64,000 bases of DNA from a virus. The position numbers were made by a program, and so were the translations under genes. Each line of letters starts with the position of its first letter. Position 1 is the first letter of the stretch. Below are positions 14,499 through 24,967 of the stretch, in pieces. The notes under the pieces were generated by a model that was given only the letters and a program-made list of their open reading frames with translations, ran no database searches and was not told the origin of the DNA. Location of the stretch: positions 1 through 64,000 of the IMG/VR virus record IMGVR_UViG_3300042382_000268; one strand, given 5' to 3'.

Positions 14499-17400
14499 CT
14501 ATACTGAATGTTTCCATGGATTACGTGTATTCCACACAACTGCACCTGCACTGTTTTTAATATCAGCACCACCATAGCCATAATAGCCAGCATTAAATAC
14601 AATTTTAACAATTATATTAAGTGTTGTTGGAATTGGGATGGCGCTATTCCAATTGCCGCTAGTTGGAATGTGTGTCCATGACACTCCGTTATTATCAGTC
14701 AAAACAATACTACCAGCTTGATGATCAACAATAACTGCGCGTAATACCATACCAGTTGTTACTAATATGTTCAAATCTTCCCAGTACAATGCCGGAATCC
14801 ACGGCTGTGTTGACCAGTCTGCCTTTGGATATACCCAATACGATGTATAACCATCAGTCGCTCTATCTGATATATACGAACCTAAATTATACGCCGCTGG
14901 CGGTATCGACGGTACTGCTGGTGTTGTTGGATATGTTGCTTTTCCAGTTGGTATTACTGCTGTATTAGTTGGTACAGATGGCCCCCACGAAATTCGTACT
15001 TTAGCAGGTTGTCCCGCCGTTCCAGAACCAAGTGTTGGTTTTATATAAGAACCGGGTGATCTAGTTGTCCAAAGATAATTGGCATCTGAAGCTATCTCAT
15101 CAACCCTACGACGTAACGTTACAGCTATACCAACAGTCTTACACACATTTGCTGTATTTTTAAACCATTTATAGGAAAGTGTAATTCTATTATTCCATTC
15201 AGCTGCTAGCGTAATGTTATAAGTTGTTACTTTCTTTGTTCCATCCCACGGTGTTGTAGTATCACCTACTGATACAAAACCGTAACCGTCTGTCCATATG
15301 TCTAAAATATAGTCTCCTTGCGGTATAGGCTGTCCTGCCGTTACCGCAGGACCATTCTGAACTTGCGGTTTTGTTTTGCTACTTACTACATTAGGCCATG
15401 ATACAAAGAATGCGTCAGTACGTGTCGTAGCATCTGGCGGAGCAATTGCATGATCTGTAAAGAATCTTGGTATACCATAAGTCTTACCTTTAATTATAAT
15501 AGTCGTAGTATCGCTTGATCCTTCCTGCGGTGTTGCTGCAATTAACTGCACACCGGCGCCGCCTAATCCGCCGCCGTTTGGAATATATACAAAACAACTT
15601 TCTGGCGGAACATACGAGTTACCACCAGTGCCCCCATTTCGAGATACTGCATTAGGAGATTTATTATATGCTTGTTTATCAACTAAACCGCCTCCGCCGC
15701 CGCCGCCACCTGAACCAGGGCTAGCTTTAGCATTAGCAGACACGCCAGCAGAAACATAAGTTGCTGCATATTTACCTATAAGCTGAACACCAGTTGAACC
15801 AGGGGTGCCCGGTAACGTTCCATTCAATCTCCCTGCACCGCCACCACCTGCGCCGCCAACTGTTACCCATGGGGTGTTGGTTAGTGGTTTTTTATTAGTT
15901 CCTCCAATATACATTGCAATACCTGCGCCACCTGCGCCGCCAAGTCCGCCCCAATCACCGGTTATACCAGACACTGTGTTAGTTGAAGGTGTAGATACGC
16001 CGCCGGGAATAAACGAAAACGACAATCCGTCAAAATTAGTAAGATCAATTATACCCTTAACTGAAGCTGCATTGCCGCCTGCACTGCCATCAAACGCTGC
16101 GCCTGCGCCGCCGCCCGTGCCGCCGCCGCCAATTAATTCAATTTGATAAAAATTAACACCGGCAGTTTTTGGCCACCATTGATTTCCTGTCTTTTGATCA
16201 ATTTCAATAAAGTCATCACCTTTCATAACTTCAATAGGTTTAGTAGTAATAATGAACGGGGTGTTAGTAACAGGATCTGTAACTGTAAATTCAACTTGGA
16301 ACGAACCTGATGTGTTTACTGCTAATTTGTTTGCAAATAGTTTTAACTTAGCAGTTGACACTAACGGTGATGTTGGATCTATTACGGTTGTAAATGTTCC
16401 ATTGTTAACTAATTTAAACGGAGTGCTTGCAGAAGTTGATAGTGCTGTTGAGATTCCTTGTGGAGTGCGTGTAGAAATTTTCCATTTTACATCTAACGGT
16501 TTTAAAACATTAGTATTAAATGGTGTTATTGCAATTATAATTTCGCCAGCACCAGATTCAATAATACGAGCCGGAGCAGACTGCACTGTTATCTCTATTG
16601 TTTTAGTTACTACAGCAGGTTTTCCTGATGTATCTGTAATTACAACTTTTGGACACGGTGCTGCAAATGCAATTGGTATACCAGTTGCAGTGTTCATTAC
16701 TTGAATATAAAACTCTTTATCACCGTCAGTTGCTTGATCAATCGCTGCAGCAAGTTGTATTGTTACAGTTTTATTTGTTACTACTGCACTAGTAGCGTTT
16801 GCATTTAACGTACCGTTTGGTAATGTTGCAATTGTAAAATCTGCAGGTGTTAAGTTTTTAGTTGCTGGTGTAAGACCCTTAGGCCCAATTACAGTCCAGT
16901 ATAACCGCGAACCATTAGCTGCAGTTGGTGTAGTAATAGTATATGTTACCGGAACACCGTCTTCAGCAATTTTAGTTTTATCAGCTTTAATTGTATAAAA
17001 TTCAATATCAGTTATAGTAATAATTGGAGTATTATCAATATTAATAATTGGTCCAGTTTGAGAACCAGATCTTAATACAATACTAAATGAATCATTTTCA
17101 GCTGGCAATTTATCAGGTGCTGCAGTTACCCCAAATGTTCCTACATGTCCAGTAATAGTAACTGTACCGGTTGCTTTTACAAAATCAGCAGGATCAATTG
17201 CTCCGGCAACTCCTTGAATAGACCAGTATAATGCAGTTTCTTTTGATATACCAGGAGTACGCACTGTAAATGTTACTGCTGATCCACTTTCTGCAATAGT
17301 AGTTACATCTGATGTTAATGTATAATTAGTACCATCAGAAACTGTTATAGTTGGAATAACTCCTGTTAACGGTGATAGCGGTAAACCACTTTTTGTTACA

Positions 17401-20400
17401 GCAATTGTAAATGTATCGTTTGGTTCAATTTGTGCATCAGGTGCAGCAGTTACTGTAATTATAGCAGTACTATTTGCAACTGGTAGTGTTGTTCCAGAAA
17501 ATGCTACAAAATCAGCGGATATCATTGTTCCGGTAACTTGCACAACTGTCCAGTTTAATGTTTCTCCGTTATCAGCAAATGGAGTTGTAACAGTAAACGT
17601 TACTGATCCGCCTTCTGCAATTACAGTTGTATCCGAAATAATTGTATATGAAATAGATTCAGTAATTAGTACAGTTGGACTTGTAGTAACAGTGGTGCCT
17701 TCAACTGAATCACGTTTTAATACTAAAGAATAAGTTTCATTACCTTCTGTATTGCTATCAGTAGCATGCGGAATGATAATTGTACCTTTATTTTTAACAA
17801 TTGAAACAGTACCTGACATTTGTTTGTCAGCAAAATCATTCTCATTAATACCGCTTGTACTTGGAGTTGGTGTTATTACCCAGAATAAATCACCATCGTC
17901 CATTTTTGGAGTAGTAACTTTAAAATACGCAGGAATGCCTTCTGCAAATGAAGTTACTTGTACTGTACTAATTTGAGATGCAGTTGGAGTAATAGTATAA
18001 GCAACAGTTTCAGTGATTGTTACAGTAGGCGATCCTGTTCCTCCAATTGCAATCGATTGTCCAGTTGCCGAAGTTAAACTAATAGTAAATGATTCATCAC
18101 CTTCTGTACCGGCATCTGATGCTGCATACAGTGTAAAGGTACCGGAATTAGTTGTGCTGTTAACTGTAAATGTCCCAGTTAACGATGAAAGTGTAGTACT
18201 TCCGCCAGCAGTTGTAACAAAGTCCTGAGCTGCAATTGAACCAGTTTTACCAACAATAGTATAGTTAAATATAGAATTAGCTTTAAGTTTTGGTGTATTT
18301 AATGTAAATGTTACACCGTCGCCTCCTTCTGATATAGATGCAGTGTTAGCACTTAATACATACTCAACAACTTCCGAAATTGCAATAATTGGTGACGGAG
18401 ATCCTAAAACAATTGGGGTTAAACCATTAGCTAATTCAATATGGAATGTTTCATTACCTTCAGTGGTTTCGTCAGCAGATGCATACAATGTAATTGTACC
18501 AGTACCATAGCGACCGGCACCTGTACCAACACCGGTAATTGAAACATCGCCTGTTAACGAACCCGGACCGGGAGTTGGTGTTTGACCATCATTAAAATCA
18601 ATTGCGTCTAATGTTCCAGTATTGCCAACAACGGTCCACCCTAATGTGTTTCCAATTGCTGATGCAGGCGTAGTAACTGTAAATGTTACAAGTCCAGCTC
18701 CTTCAGCAATAGAACGAGTCGATGGACTAATTGCATATTTTATTTCATCTGAAATAGTAACAGCGGTTGTACTAGTTGCTACTACTTTTCCGTATACTGA
18801 GCCAGTGCGTAATTCAAAGATAAATGAACGCACACCTGTTCCAGGCGACGATGATTGAGTAGTAACTGTAATTTCTTTAGTACCATTTGCTGGTGTTGAT
18901 CCATCATCATACGTAACATTTACTGCAGTTGGAGATACTGCAGTAACAAAATCAGTAATTTCTAACCCGGGACTTCTAAATAATGTCCAATATAAATTTG
19001 TAGTATTTGTTACGTTTTCAGTATGGACAGTAAACACTACTGCGCCACCTTTAATTATACTTGTTGCACTAGTTGTAACAGAATATACCGGTGCCTCTGG
19101 TTCCGGTACTTCAATGTCAATTGAAGTATCTTGGATAGTAACAGGTACACTTGAAACAACTACAGGAGATCCGTATGATGTAAGTCTAAGTTCTATAATA
19201 AACGCATCAACACCTTCAGTTAATACATCGTCTTTAGCAGTTCTTATAATAGTACCTTCGTTACCAACAATTGTAACTTTACCTTGTAACGTACTATCTT
19301 TAAAATCTGCTTCAGACACTGTGCCAGACGCAGAACGAGTGGTCCAGTACAATTCAGTGTTATCAGCAACTTTTGGTGTTTTAACAGTAAATGTTACACT
19401 GCCTGGTCCTTCTGTTACAGTTGATGTACCTGCAATAACTTGATAGTTAACAGTTTCAGATATTGTAATTTCTCGGGTAGTTTGTTCAACTGGTCCGTCA
19501 ATATCGTCTAATCTTAATTCAACTTGGAATGTTTCACTACCTTCAGTTAAACTATCAGGTCTAGCAGCAATAATAAACGAACCTCTATTGTTTTGAATAG
19601 AAACTCTACCAGTTAATCGTTGTGCCGACCCGCCTTGTGCATCGGAAACAATGAAATCATCTGCAGTAATGTTACCAGAACCTGGTAAGATTGACCAATA
19701 TACTAACGAGCCGTTTGATACTTTTGGAGTAGTAATATTAAATGTTACACCTGCTCCAGTTTCTGCAATTGACTGAGTCGATGGAGTAATTGAATATTTT
19801 ACATATTCTGAGATTGTAACCGGATCGCCAATTTTAACAGTTGTACCAGATGCAGATCCTGTTTTTAATACTAAATGGAAAGACTCATCACCTTCAGTTA
19901 ACGCATCAACTACTGCAGTTCTTGTAATAGAGCCGATGTTATTAGTGATAGTAACTGTACCAGTTAATGTGTTATCAGTAAAATCACTTGCAGTAATAGT
20001 TCCAGTATCAGTTACAGTTGACCAGTATAACACAGTACCGTTTGCTACTTTTGGAGTCTTAATTGTAAACTCAACACCAATTTGGCCTTCAGTAATTGCA
20101 GATCTTTGTGATATAATATCATAAACATTTGGTTCAGTAATTGTTGAACTTTGACTTGATACTAAAATTGCGCCACTTACACCGTCAGTCTCACGAATTT
20201 CGACACGGAACTGTTCAACACCTTCAGTTAACGTGTCGTCTTTTGCACGAATTAAAAATTTACCAACGTTGTTATTAACTGCAAATGTTCCAGATACACC
20301 ATCAACTAGATCATCTGCATCAACTGTGCCAAATTCAGATACTACTCTATAATATAAATTCTTACCATTCTCTAATGCAGGAGTATTAACTGTAAAATTA

Positions 20401-22355
20401 ATGCCCAATCCACCTTCGGCCATTGCACTATAATCTTTTGTGATTAAATAACTAACAGATTCTGTTATTGATACAGTTGGACCTTCTTGTAGCTCGTTAG
20501 TCATTGCTGCATCAGAATAGAATGTTAAATGAAACGATTCAAGACCTTCTGTTACACCGTCTGCTTTTAAATAACGAGGAACAACACCAATTTGATTTGA
20601 TATTAATACTGATCCAGACAACAACCCGTCATTGAAATCACTTCCGTTTATTGTTCCAATATCAGAAAATGTTTGCCAATATAATCTAGTGTTAATTGGT
20701 AATTTTGGTGTTGTAATTTTATAGTTAACTGCTAGCACCGAACCTTCAGGTACTGTTGTTAAACTTGTAGATACTAAGTAAGGAACATCCGGAACAACCA
20801 CTGCAGTATCAACAATTTGCATTAGATAACTGATTTGTACTTGTCTTTTAACTCCGGTAGTAGCATCAATTGTAGATAACACAATTTGGAAAGATTCAAT
20901 TTGTTCAACTGCTTTATCATCAACTAATGTTCTAACAATATCAGCAGTATTGTTCCAAATTGTAATTGTACCAGTTAATGTGTTGTCTTCAAAATCAGCA
21001 GCAGTTATACCAGCTGTTAACCCTTTTGTTGCCCAATATAATTGTGTATTATCTGCTACACCGGTTGTTACAACTGTATATGTAATTGTGTTACCTTCAG
21101 CAGTTGCACTAACTGATTGTGATACAAAATTGTAAGATGGTGTTGTTCGTATCACAGGTACTGTTAATGATAAATCGTTAATTATCTCAGGTGCTGATGC
21201 AATTGTTGCTACTACCGGAGATGTTAATTCAGGTGCTACTCGAATTTCAACTACAAATTTTTCAGTTCCTTCAGTAAATTTGTCATCGCTTGCAGTTAAA
21301 GAAAACGATCCAAATCCGCTAGTAATAGCAAAGCTATCTTGTAACGTAGCTTCAACAAAATCAGCAGCAGTGATGCCATATCCTTTTACATTCCAATATA
21401 ACGGAGCATCGTCAAAGTTTACAGTAGTAACAGTAAATGTTACTCCAGTTTGACCTTCACCAATTGAAGTTGAGTCACGTGTAATAATAAATGACGGATT
21501 AGCTTGTCCTGCAGACATTTCGCCAACTGCAGATGGAGCAGGAACTGCTACAAATACACCACTTGCATGATACGCCCTAACATTGCTTGTTAATGTTCCA
21601 TTAACGTTTGGATCTGACAATGATGTAGATCCATCTGTAAATTCAACAGTAAATTCAATTGTTCTACTGTCAACTAATCTTGCACTTAGTTTATAAGTGT
21701 TTGGTTTAAGTGTATCAGTAGTTAATTTTTGAAATATAACTTGATAAGAATCAGTTAATCTTGAATACCCAATTGATGTTCCAACTGATTTAGTTGACGA
21801 AGTTGCACTTCTTTTAAAACTTATTACACCAATGTTTGCTAATAAACTAGTCCATGATGAATTTTTTGTTGTAGACGCGCCTGCAGAACGTGACGCAGAA
21901 AATTCAATTGAGCTACCTGTATTAAAGTAGTTACGAATTGCATCTTCATCAACAAATTCAGCAGTTACAATTTGGGTAGTTGTGCCATTCCAATCAGTTG
22001 TAATAGTATCCGATACTAATATATCGCGAGCTGCTTGTGCAGCAGGTGGAGTAACTGTACGGTTTGCTTCTACTTGTTTAAGAACTGTTTCAAATGCAGC
22101 CCATTGTGTGGCAGTAATTGAGTTAGTAATTGGAGTAATTGGTAGTGTAGTAAGTACACCAACTTGATGTTGTTTTGCTGCTAAAATATCAGTTCTTAAA
22201 TTCTGAAAATCGAGCAAATTAGCCGGATTATTTGCAGCTAATTGTTGACTTAATGCAATTTGTCCGTAACCATAATCGCCGTCACCAATTTCAAGAATTC
22301 TTGAAATCCGTACCTGCATTGCATTAAAACTGGTTGTATCTGGTAGTGTTGCCAT
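14499..22355 (-). CDS. giant repeat adhesin/tail fibre with Calx-beta-like repeats, 2618 aa
   Basis: Probable receptor-binding virion protein, the last gene of the late tail region. The N-terminal 250 residues resemble virion-attachment ends of marine phage structural proteins (EIGDGDYGYGQ). About 14 clear tandem repeats of 105-120 residues plus one degenerate copy follow. Each repeat reads roughly EG-x-VTFTV-x-TP, LYW, ITAADF, GTVTI, then D-x-x-TEG-x-E-x-F, the Calx-beta pattern of calcium-binding adhesion proteins. Residues about 2070-2260 are strongly glycine-rich (blocks of up to eight Gly), like receptor-binding tips of T-even gp38, and a beta-rich C-terminus follows. AAGGA precedes ATG 22355. 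Confidence 0.85.
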   Translation of the reverse strand: MATLPDTTSFNAMQVRISRILEIGDGDYGYGQIALSQQLAANNPANLLDFQNLRTDILAAKQHQVGVLTTLPITPITNSITATQWAAFETVLKQVEANRTVTPPAAQAARDILVSDTITTDWNGTTTQIVTAEFVDEDAIRNYFNTGSSIEFSASRSAGASTTKNSSWTSLLANIGVISFKRSATSSTKSVGTSIGYSRLTDSYQVIFQKLTTDTLKPNTYKLSARLVDSRTIEFTVEFTDGSTSLSDPNVNGTLTSNVRAYHASGVFVAVPAPSAVGEMSAGQANPSFIITRDSTSIGEGQTGVTFTVTTVNFDDAPLYWNVKGYGITAADFVEATLQDSFAITSGFGSFSLTASDDKFTEGTEKFVVEIRVAPELTSPVVATIASAPEIINDLSLTVPVIRTTPSYNFVSQSVSATAEGNTITYTVVTTGVADNTQLYWATKGLTAGITAADFEDNTLTGTITIWNNTADIVRTLVDDKAVEQIESFQIVLSTIDATTGVKRQVQISYLMQIVDTAVVVPDVPYLVSTSLTTVPEGSVLAVNYKITTPKLPINTRLYWQTFSDIGTINGSDFNDGLLSGSVLISNQIGVVPRYLKADGVTEGLESFHLTFYSDAAMTNELQEGPTVSITESVSYLITKDYSAMAEGGLGINFTVNTPALENGKNLYYRVVSEFGTVDADDLVDGVSGTFAVNNNVGKFLIRAKDDTLTEGVEQFRVEIRETDGVSGAILVSSQSSTITEPNVYDIISQRSAITEGQIGVEFTIKTPKVANGTVLYWSTVTDTGTITASDFTDNTLTGTVTITNNIGSITRTAVVDALTEGDESFHLVLKTGSASGTTVKIGDPVTISEYVKYSITPSTQSIAETGAGVTFNITTPKVSNGSLVYWSILPGSGNITADDFIVSDAQGGSAQRLTGRVSIQNNRGSFIIAARPDSLTEGSETFQVELRLDDIDGPVEQTTREITISETVNYQVIAGTSTVTEGPGSVTFTVKTPKVADNTELYWTTRSASGTVSEADFKDSTLQGKVTIVGNEGTIIRTAKDDVLTEGVDAFIIELRLTSYGSPVVVSSVPVTIQDTSIDIEVPEPEAPVYSVTTSATSIIKGGAVVFTVHTENVTNTTNLYWTLFRSPGLEITDFVTAVSPTAVNVTYDDGSTPANGTKEITVTTQSSSPGTGVRSFIFELRTGSVYGKVVATSTTAVTISDEIKYAISPSTRSIAEGAGLVTFTVTTPASAIGNTLGWTVVGNTGTLDAIDFNDGQTPTPGPGSLTGDVSITGVGTGAGRYGTGTITLYASADETTEGNETFHIELANGLTPIVLGSPSPIIAISEVVEYVLSANTASISEGGDGVTFTLNTPKLKANSIFNYTIVGKTGSIAAQDFVTTAGGSTTLSSLTGTFTVNSTTNSGTFTLYAASDAGTEGDESFTISLTSATGQSIAIGGTGSPTVTITETVAYTITPTASQISTVQVTSFAEGIPAYFKVTTPKMDDGDLFWVITPTPSTSGINENDFADKQMSGTVSIVKNKGTIIIPHATDSNTEGNETYSLVLKRDSVEGTTVTTSPTVLITESISYTIISDTTVIAEGGSVTFTVTTPFADNGETLNWTVVQVTGTMISADFVAFSGTTLPVANSTAIITVTAAPDAQIEPNDTFTIAVTKSGLPLSPLTGVIPTITVSDGTNYTLTSDVTTIAESGSAVTFTVRTPGISKETALYWSIQGVAGAIDPADFVKATGTVTITGHVGTFGVTAAPDKLPAENDSFSIVLRSGSQTGPIINIDNTPIITITDIEFYTIKADKTKIAEDGVPVTYTITTPTAANGSRLYWTVIGPKGLTPATKNLTPADFTIATLPNGTLNANATSAVVTNKTVTIQLAAAIDQATDGDKEFYIQVMNTATGIPIAFAAPCPKVVITDTSGKPAVVTKTIEITVQSAPARIIESGAGEIIIAITPFNTNVLKPLDVKWKISTRTPQGISTALSTSASTPFKLVNNGTFTTVIDPTSPLVSTAKLKLFANKLAVNTSGSFQVEFTVTDPVTNTPFIITTKPIEVMKGDDFIEIDQKTGNQWWPKTAGVNFYQIELIGGGGTGGGAGAAFDGSAGGNAASVKGIIDLTNFDGLSFSFIPGGVSTPSTNTVSGITGDWGGLGGAGGAGIAMYIGGTNKKPLTNTPWVTVGGAGGGGAGRLNGTLPGTPGSTGVQLIGKYAATYVSAGVSANAKASPGSGGGGGGGGLVDKQAYNKSPNAVSRNGGTGGNSYVPPESCFVYIPNGGGLGGAGVQLIAATPQEGSSDTTTIIIKGKTYGIPRFFTDHAIAPPDATTRTDAFFVSWPNVVSSKTKPQVQNGPAVTAGQPIPQGDYILDIWTDGYGFVSVGDTTTPWDGTKKVTTYNITLAAEWNNRITLSYKWFKNTANVCKTVGIAVTLRRRVDEIASDANYLWTTRSPGSYIKPTLGSGTAGQPAKVRISWGPSVPTNTAVIPTGKATYPTTPAVPSIPPAAYNLGSYISDRATDGYTSYWVYPKADWSTQPWIPALYWEDLNILVTTGMVLRAVIVDHQAGSIVLTDNNGVSWTHIPTSGNWNSAIPIPTTLNIIVKIVFNAGYYGYGGADIKNSAGAVVWNTRNPWKHSV

Positions 22356-22374
22356 TATTTTTCCTTTTTAAATA

Positions 22375-23928
22375 TTAAAGTATAAGTGCTTCAATAGTGT
22401 TGCCTTCCGTGTTATCACTATCATTGAGCGCAATTGCAAAAACTAAACTTGCACATTCACTTGTTAACGATTTTGCTAGACCGGTATCTGTGGCAATTAA
22501 CCGATCACCTTTTTTAATAGCCCCAGTTGTTTTTACTGGAACTCGCCCTTTTAGTGCAACTATTGTGCCGTTAGCTAGCCCAACATTCATTATGTATGCC
22601 GGATTTGCCGAAACTACACCGATTGCACGATGCCCTGATTGTGCAGCAGTAACTTCGGCATCTCCTCCAATTATTAATACTGTACCAACATCGTATGTGT
22701 CATCTGCTAAATATTTTTCCGCTAAGTCAGCGTTAACGCCTAAATATGCTTTTCCTGCAAATTCAGTTGCATAAATTGATCCAGCTGCTATTTCATAAGA
22801 TATAGGAACTATTGTTACTCCATCTGGAGCTAATGTAGTAGTATTCCAAGTAGTTACTGTAGATGTTCTAACTGGAATTGAATCAGCAAAGTCTGCTTCA
22901 GTCGTTGCATTAGTAGCATGCCCATTTAATGCACCTTCAAATGATGCTGCATACATATTAAGAAACTGATTGTCAATTCCGCCTAAGTTAGTAACATCAT
23001 TAGTACCTGGGAAAATATCAGCACCGTTTAATGTTAATGCAGTATTTGTTTCTAGGGTTACGGAATCAGTAGTTTGAAATACAATAGTTTCGCTTTTTCT
23101 ATTTTTAATTGTAGGAACTTCTAATTCATTATAAATTTCTAAAATTTGGCCTGGTCCTACTGTAAATCCATCATCAGAAAAGTTTGCAGCGTTTGGAAAC
23201 ACTGGTGAAGCTACAGTAATATAACCCTCTGCCGGTGTACCTGCTAACTTATCTGAATTAGATGCAGTACCATTAAATTTATAACCAGTTTCACTTATTG
23301 TAGAAGTTTCAGCGTCTAACCCAGAAAGTGTTATACCTTTATGAATTAATGCAAATCCATTTAACGCAGTAGCTTCGTCTACGCTTAACGCAGTAGTGTC
23401 TAAATTAAATTCAATTTCACTAATTATAAATGTTATAACGTTGTTAACAATTGCTTCAATAACCTGGTGAGGATTACCAACATCATCAGGTAAGCTAGTT
23501 ATTTTTAATTGAGTATTTGCATTTATAACTTGACCGCCAATATATATATCGCGGTTACTAGTAGATCGGCAGTATAACCGTTCAGTTACTGAATTCCACC
23601 AAAAATCACCGACGGTTAACCCTGGGGGTGAAACGCCGTCTTCAACAATGTTGTTTACTGCCACGGTGCGCCACGCACCGGCGCCGTAGTTTACTTTTAA
23701 TTTTCCAAGACTGCTGTCATACCATAACTGCCCAATAATTGCACTTGGCGGAGCTGTACGACTAGCAAAATTTTCAAGCAGCCACACAAAATTTTCATTT
23801 TGTGCTTCGCCATAACCGGCATAATTCTTGCCGATCAGCTTTAAATCAAGTGTGGTATTAATTGTGCCGTCGTCAACGATGATTGCCGAACTACCACTAC
23901 TATTATATCTGTCAATGCTATAAGCCAT
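22375..23928 (-). CDS. tail fibre, shared adaptor plus IMC-like tip, 517 aa
   Basis: Residues 25-80 form the adaptor module shared with the two upstream fibres (LKLIGKNYAGYGEAQNENF, LLENFAS, GQLWYD). The centre is beta-rich. The C-terminal 130 residues (NADLAEKYLADD, DVGTVLIIGGDAEVTAAQSG, VALKGRVPVKTTG, KKGDRL) match a domain common at the ends of phage fibres and similar in layout to the intramolecular-chaperone/peptidase G2 type; whether it self-cleaves is not known. Preceded by a late-promoter element at 23949-23956. Confidence 0.8.
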   Translation of the reverse strand: MAYSIDRYNSSGSSAIIVDDGTINTTLDLKLIGKNYAGYGEAQNENFVWLLENFASRTAPPSAIIGQLWYDSSLGKLKVNYGAGAWRTVAVNNIVEDGVSPPGLTVGDFWWNSVTERLYCRSTSNRDIYIGGQVINANTQLKITSLPDDVGNPHQVIEAIVNNVITFIISEIEFNLDTTALSVDEATALNGFALIHKGITLSGLDAETSTISETGYKFNGTASNSDKLAGTPAEGYITVASPVFPNAANFSDDGFTVGPGQILEIYNELEVPTIKNRKSETIVFQTTDSVTLETNTALTLNGADIFPGTNDVTNLGGIDNQFLNMYAASFEGALNGHATNATTEADFADSIPVRTSTVTTWNTTTLAPDGVTIVPISYEIAAGSIYATEFAGKAYLGVNADLAEKYLADDTYDVGTVLIIGGDAEVTAAQSGHRAIGVVSANPAYIMNVGLANGTIVALKGRVPVKTTGAIKKGDRLIATDTGLAKSLTSECASLVFAIALNDSDNTEGNTIEALIL

Positions 23929-23948
23929 CTGTGTATCCTTGTTTAATG

Positions 23949-23956
23949 TATTTATT
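23949..23956 (-). promoter_or_regulatory. late promoter-like element (AATAAATA, minus strand)
   Basis: AATAAATA fits NATAAATA, in the 37-base gap before the 517-residue fibre gene and 20 bases from its ATG. Confidence 0.6.
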
Positions 23957-23965
23957 CATATTGTA

Positions 23966-24967
23966 CTATGTTAGTATCGAACTTACTGTAATAACGTCAT
24001 TTACTTGTCGCCATTTAATTACAGTATCTTCCTCTGATGTACCAGTACCTGATGACAATTTAAAAGTTCTAACAGTTTTAATACTGCCATCTGTACATAA
24101 CACTCGACATGTAGGCAACTGATCTGTAAAATTGCCAACATCAAAATCAGCAACCGGAAATAACTTCTCTAACATTAATCCAATTTTAGTATGTTTTTCA
24201 GCATCGTTTGCTGCATTATGCAAACCGGAAATATCTAACGAAATTGCATACGGTGCAGTTTGCTTAACTGCAGTGAGTAATCGTTCATTATTAACTACAT
24301 CATTAGTGCCAGACGATGTCCTAACATTTGTAATTAATGGTTTTGTTTCATTTTCTGAATTTGGATTATTACTAACTAAGTTCAAACCTTGATTTATTGG
24401 ATCCGGGCCAGCTTCAGTAGATGGCCAACCATAAATTACAGGCAAACTATTTGTGTCAATAATAAATGAGTCACTACTTATTACTGCAACTAACGTGTCA
24501 TCAATCATTAATTTTATTACTGTATGAGAATTTTGATCAGTACCATACACTGACACTACACTAATTCCAGTCATTGACGAATCTTGAGGGCCTACTAAAA
24601 ATGTTTCAACTCCATTATTGCACCAAAGTTGACGTGAATTTGACTTGATCCAAATATCACCTTGAGAAATTGAACTAGGCATCATTGGAGCTACAATAGT
24701 ACCGCCTGAAACTTTATATCCTTTACCGTCATACACTTTTAATCTTTTTTCTAACGTGTCAAACCATAATTGCCCAGGTATAGATTGTTTAGGTTGTGTT
24801 GAATTTGCAAAATTTTCTAATAATCGAACTAAATTTTCATTTATATATTCGCCATATGCATTAGCACTTTTACCAATTAACGTTAAATCAGTTGTAGATT
24901 GATCAATATTTCCGTCAATAATTTCAGTTAGTACTGTACCATCTGTCTTGTTTATTATGTACGTCAT
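23966..24967 (-). CDS. tail fibre paralogue, 333 aa
   Basis: Shares the N-terminal adaptor with its neighbours (LTLIGKSANAYGEYINENL, LLENFANS, GQLWFDTLEKRLKVYDG), followed by a second short beta-rich unit (QGDIWIKSNSRQLW) and a distinct C-terminal 200 residues with no recognised domain. Its start overlaps the stop of the upstream fibre by one base, so the two are co-translated. Likely a minor tail or fibre subunit. Confidence 0.75.
   Translation of the reverse strand: MTYIINKTDGTVLTEIIDGNIDQSTTDLTLIGKSANAYGEYINENLVRLLENFANSTQPKQSIPGQLWFDTLEKRLKVYDGKGYKVSGGTIVAPMMPSSISQGDIWIKSNSRQLWCNNGVETFLVGPQDSSMTGISVVSVYGTDQNSHTVIKLMIDDTLVAVISSDSFIIDTNSLPVIYGWPSTEAGPDPINQGLNLVSNNPNSENETKPLITNVRTSSGTNDVVNNERLLTAVKQTAPYAISLDISGLHNAANDAEKHTKIGLMLEKLFPVADFDVGNFTDQLPTCRVLCTDGSIKTVRTFKLSSGTGTSEEDTVIKWRQVNDVITVSSILT

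Noticed and set aside
15805-16704. Proline-rich and other plus-strand ORFs opposite the giant adhesin
   Set aside because: The Pro-rich runs are simply the reverse of the glycine codons of the adhesin, and no ribosome site or overlap logic supports them.
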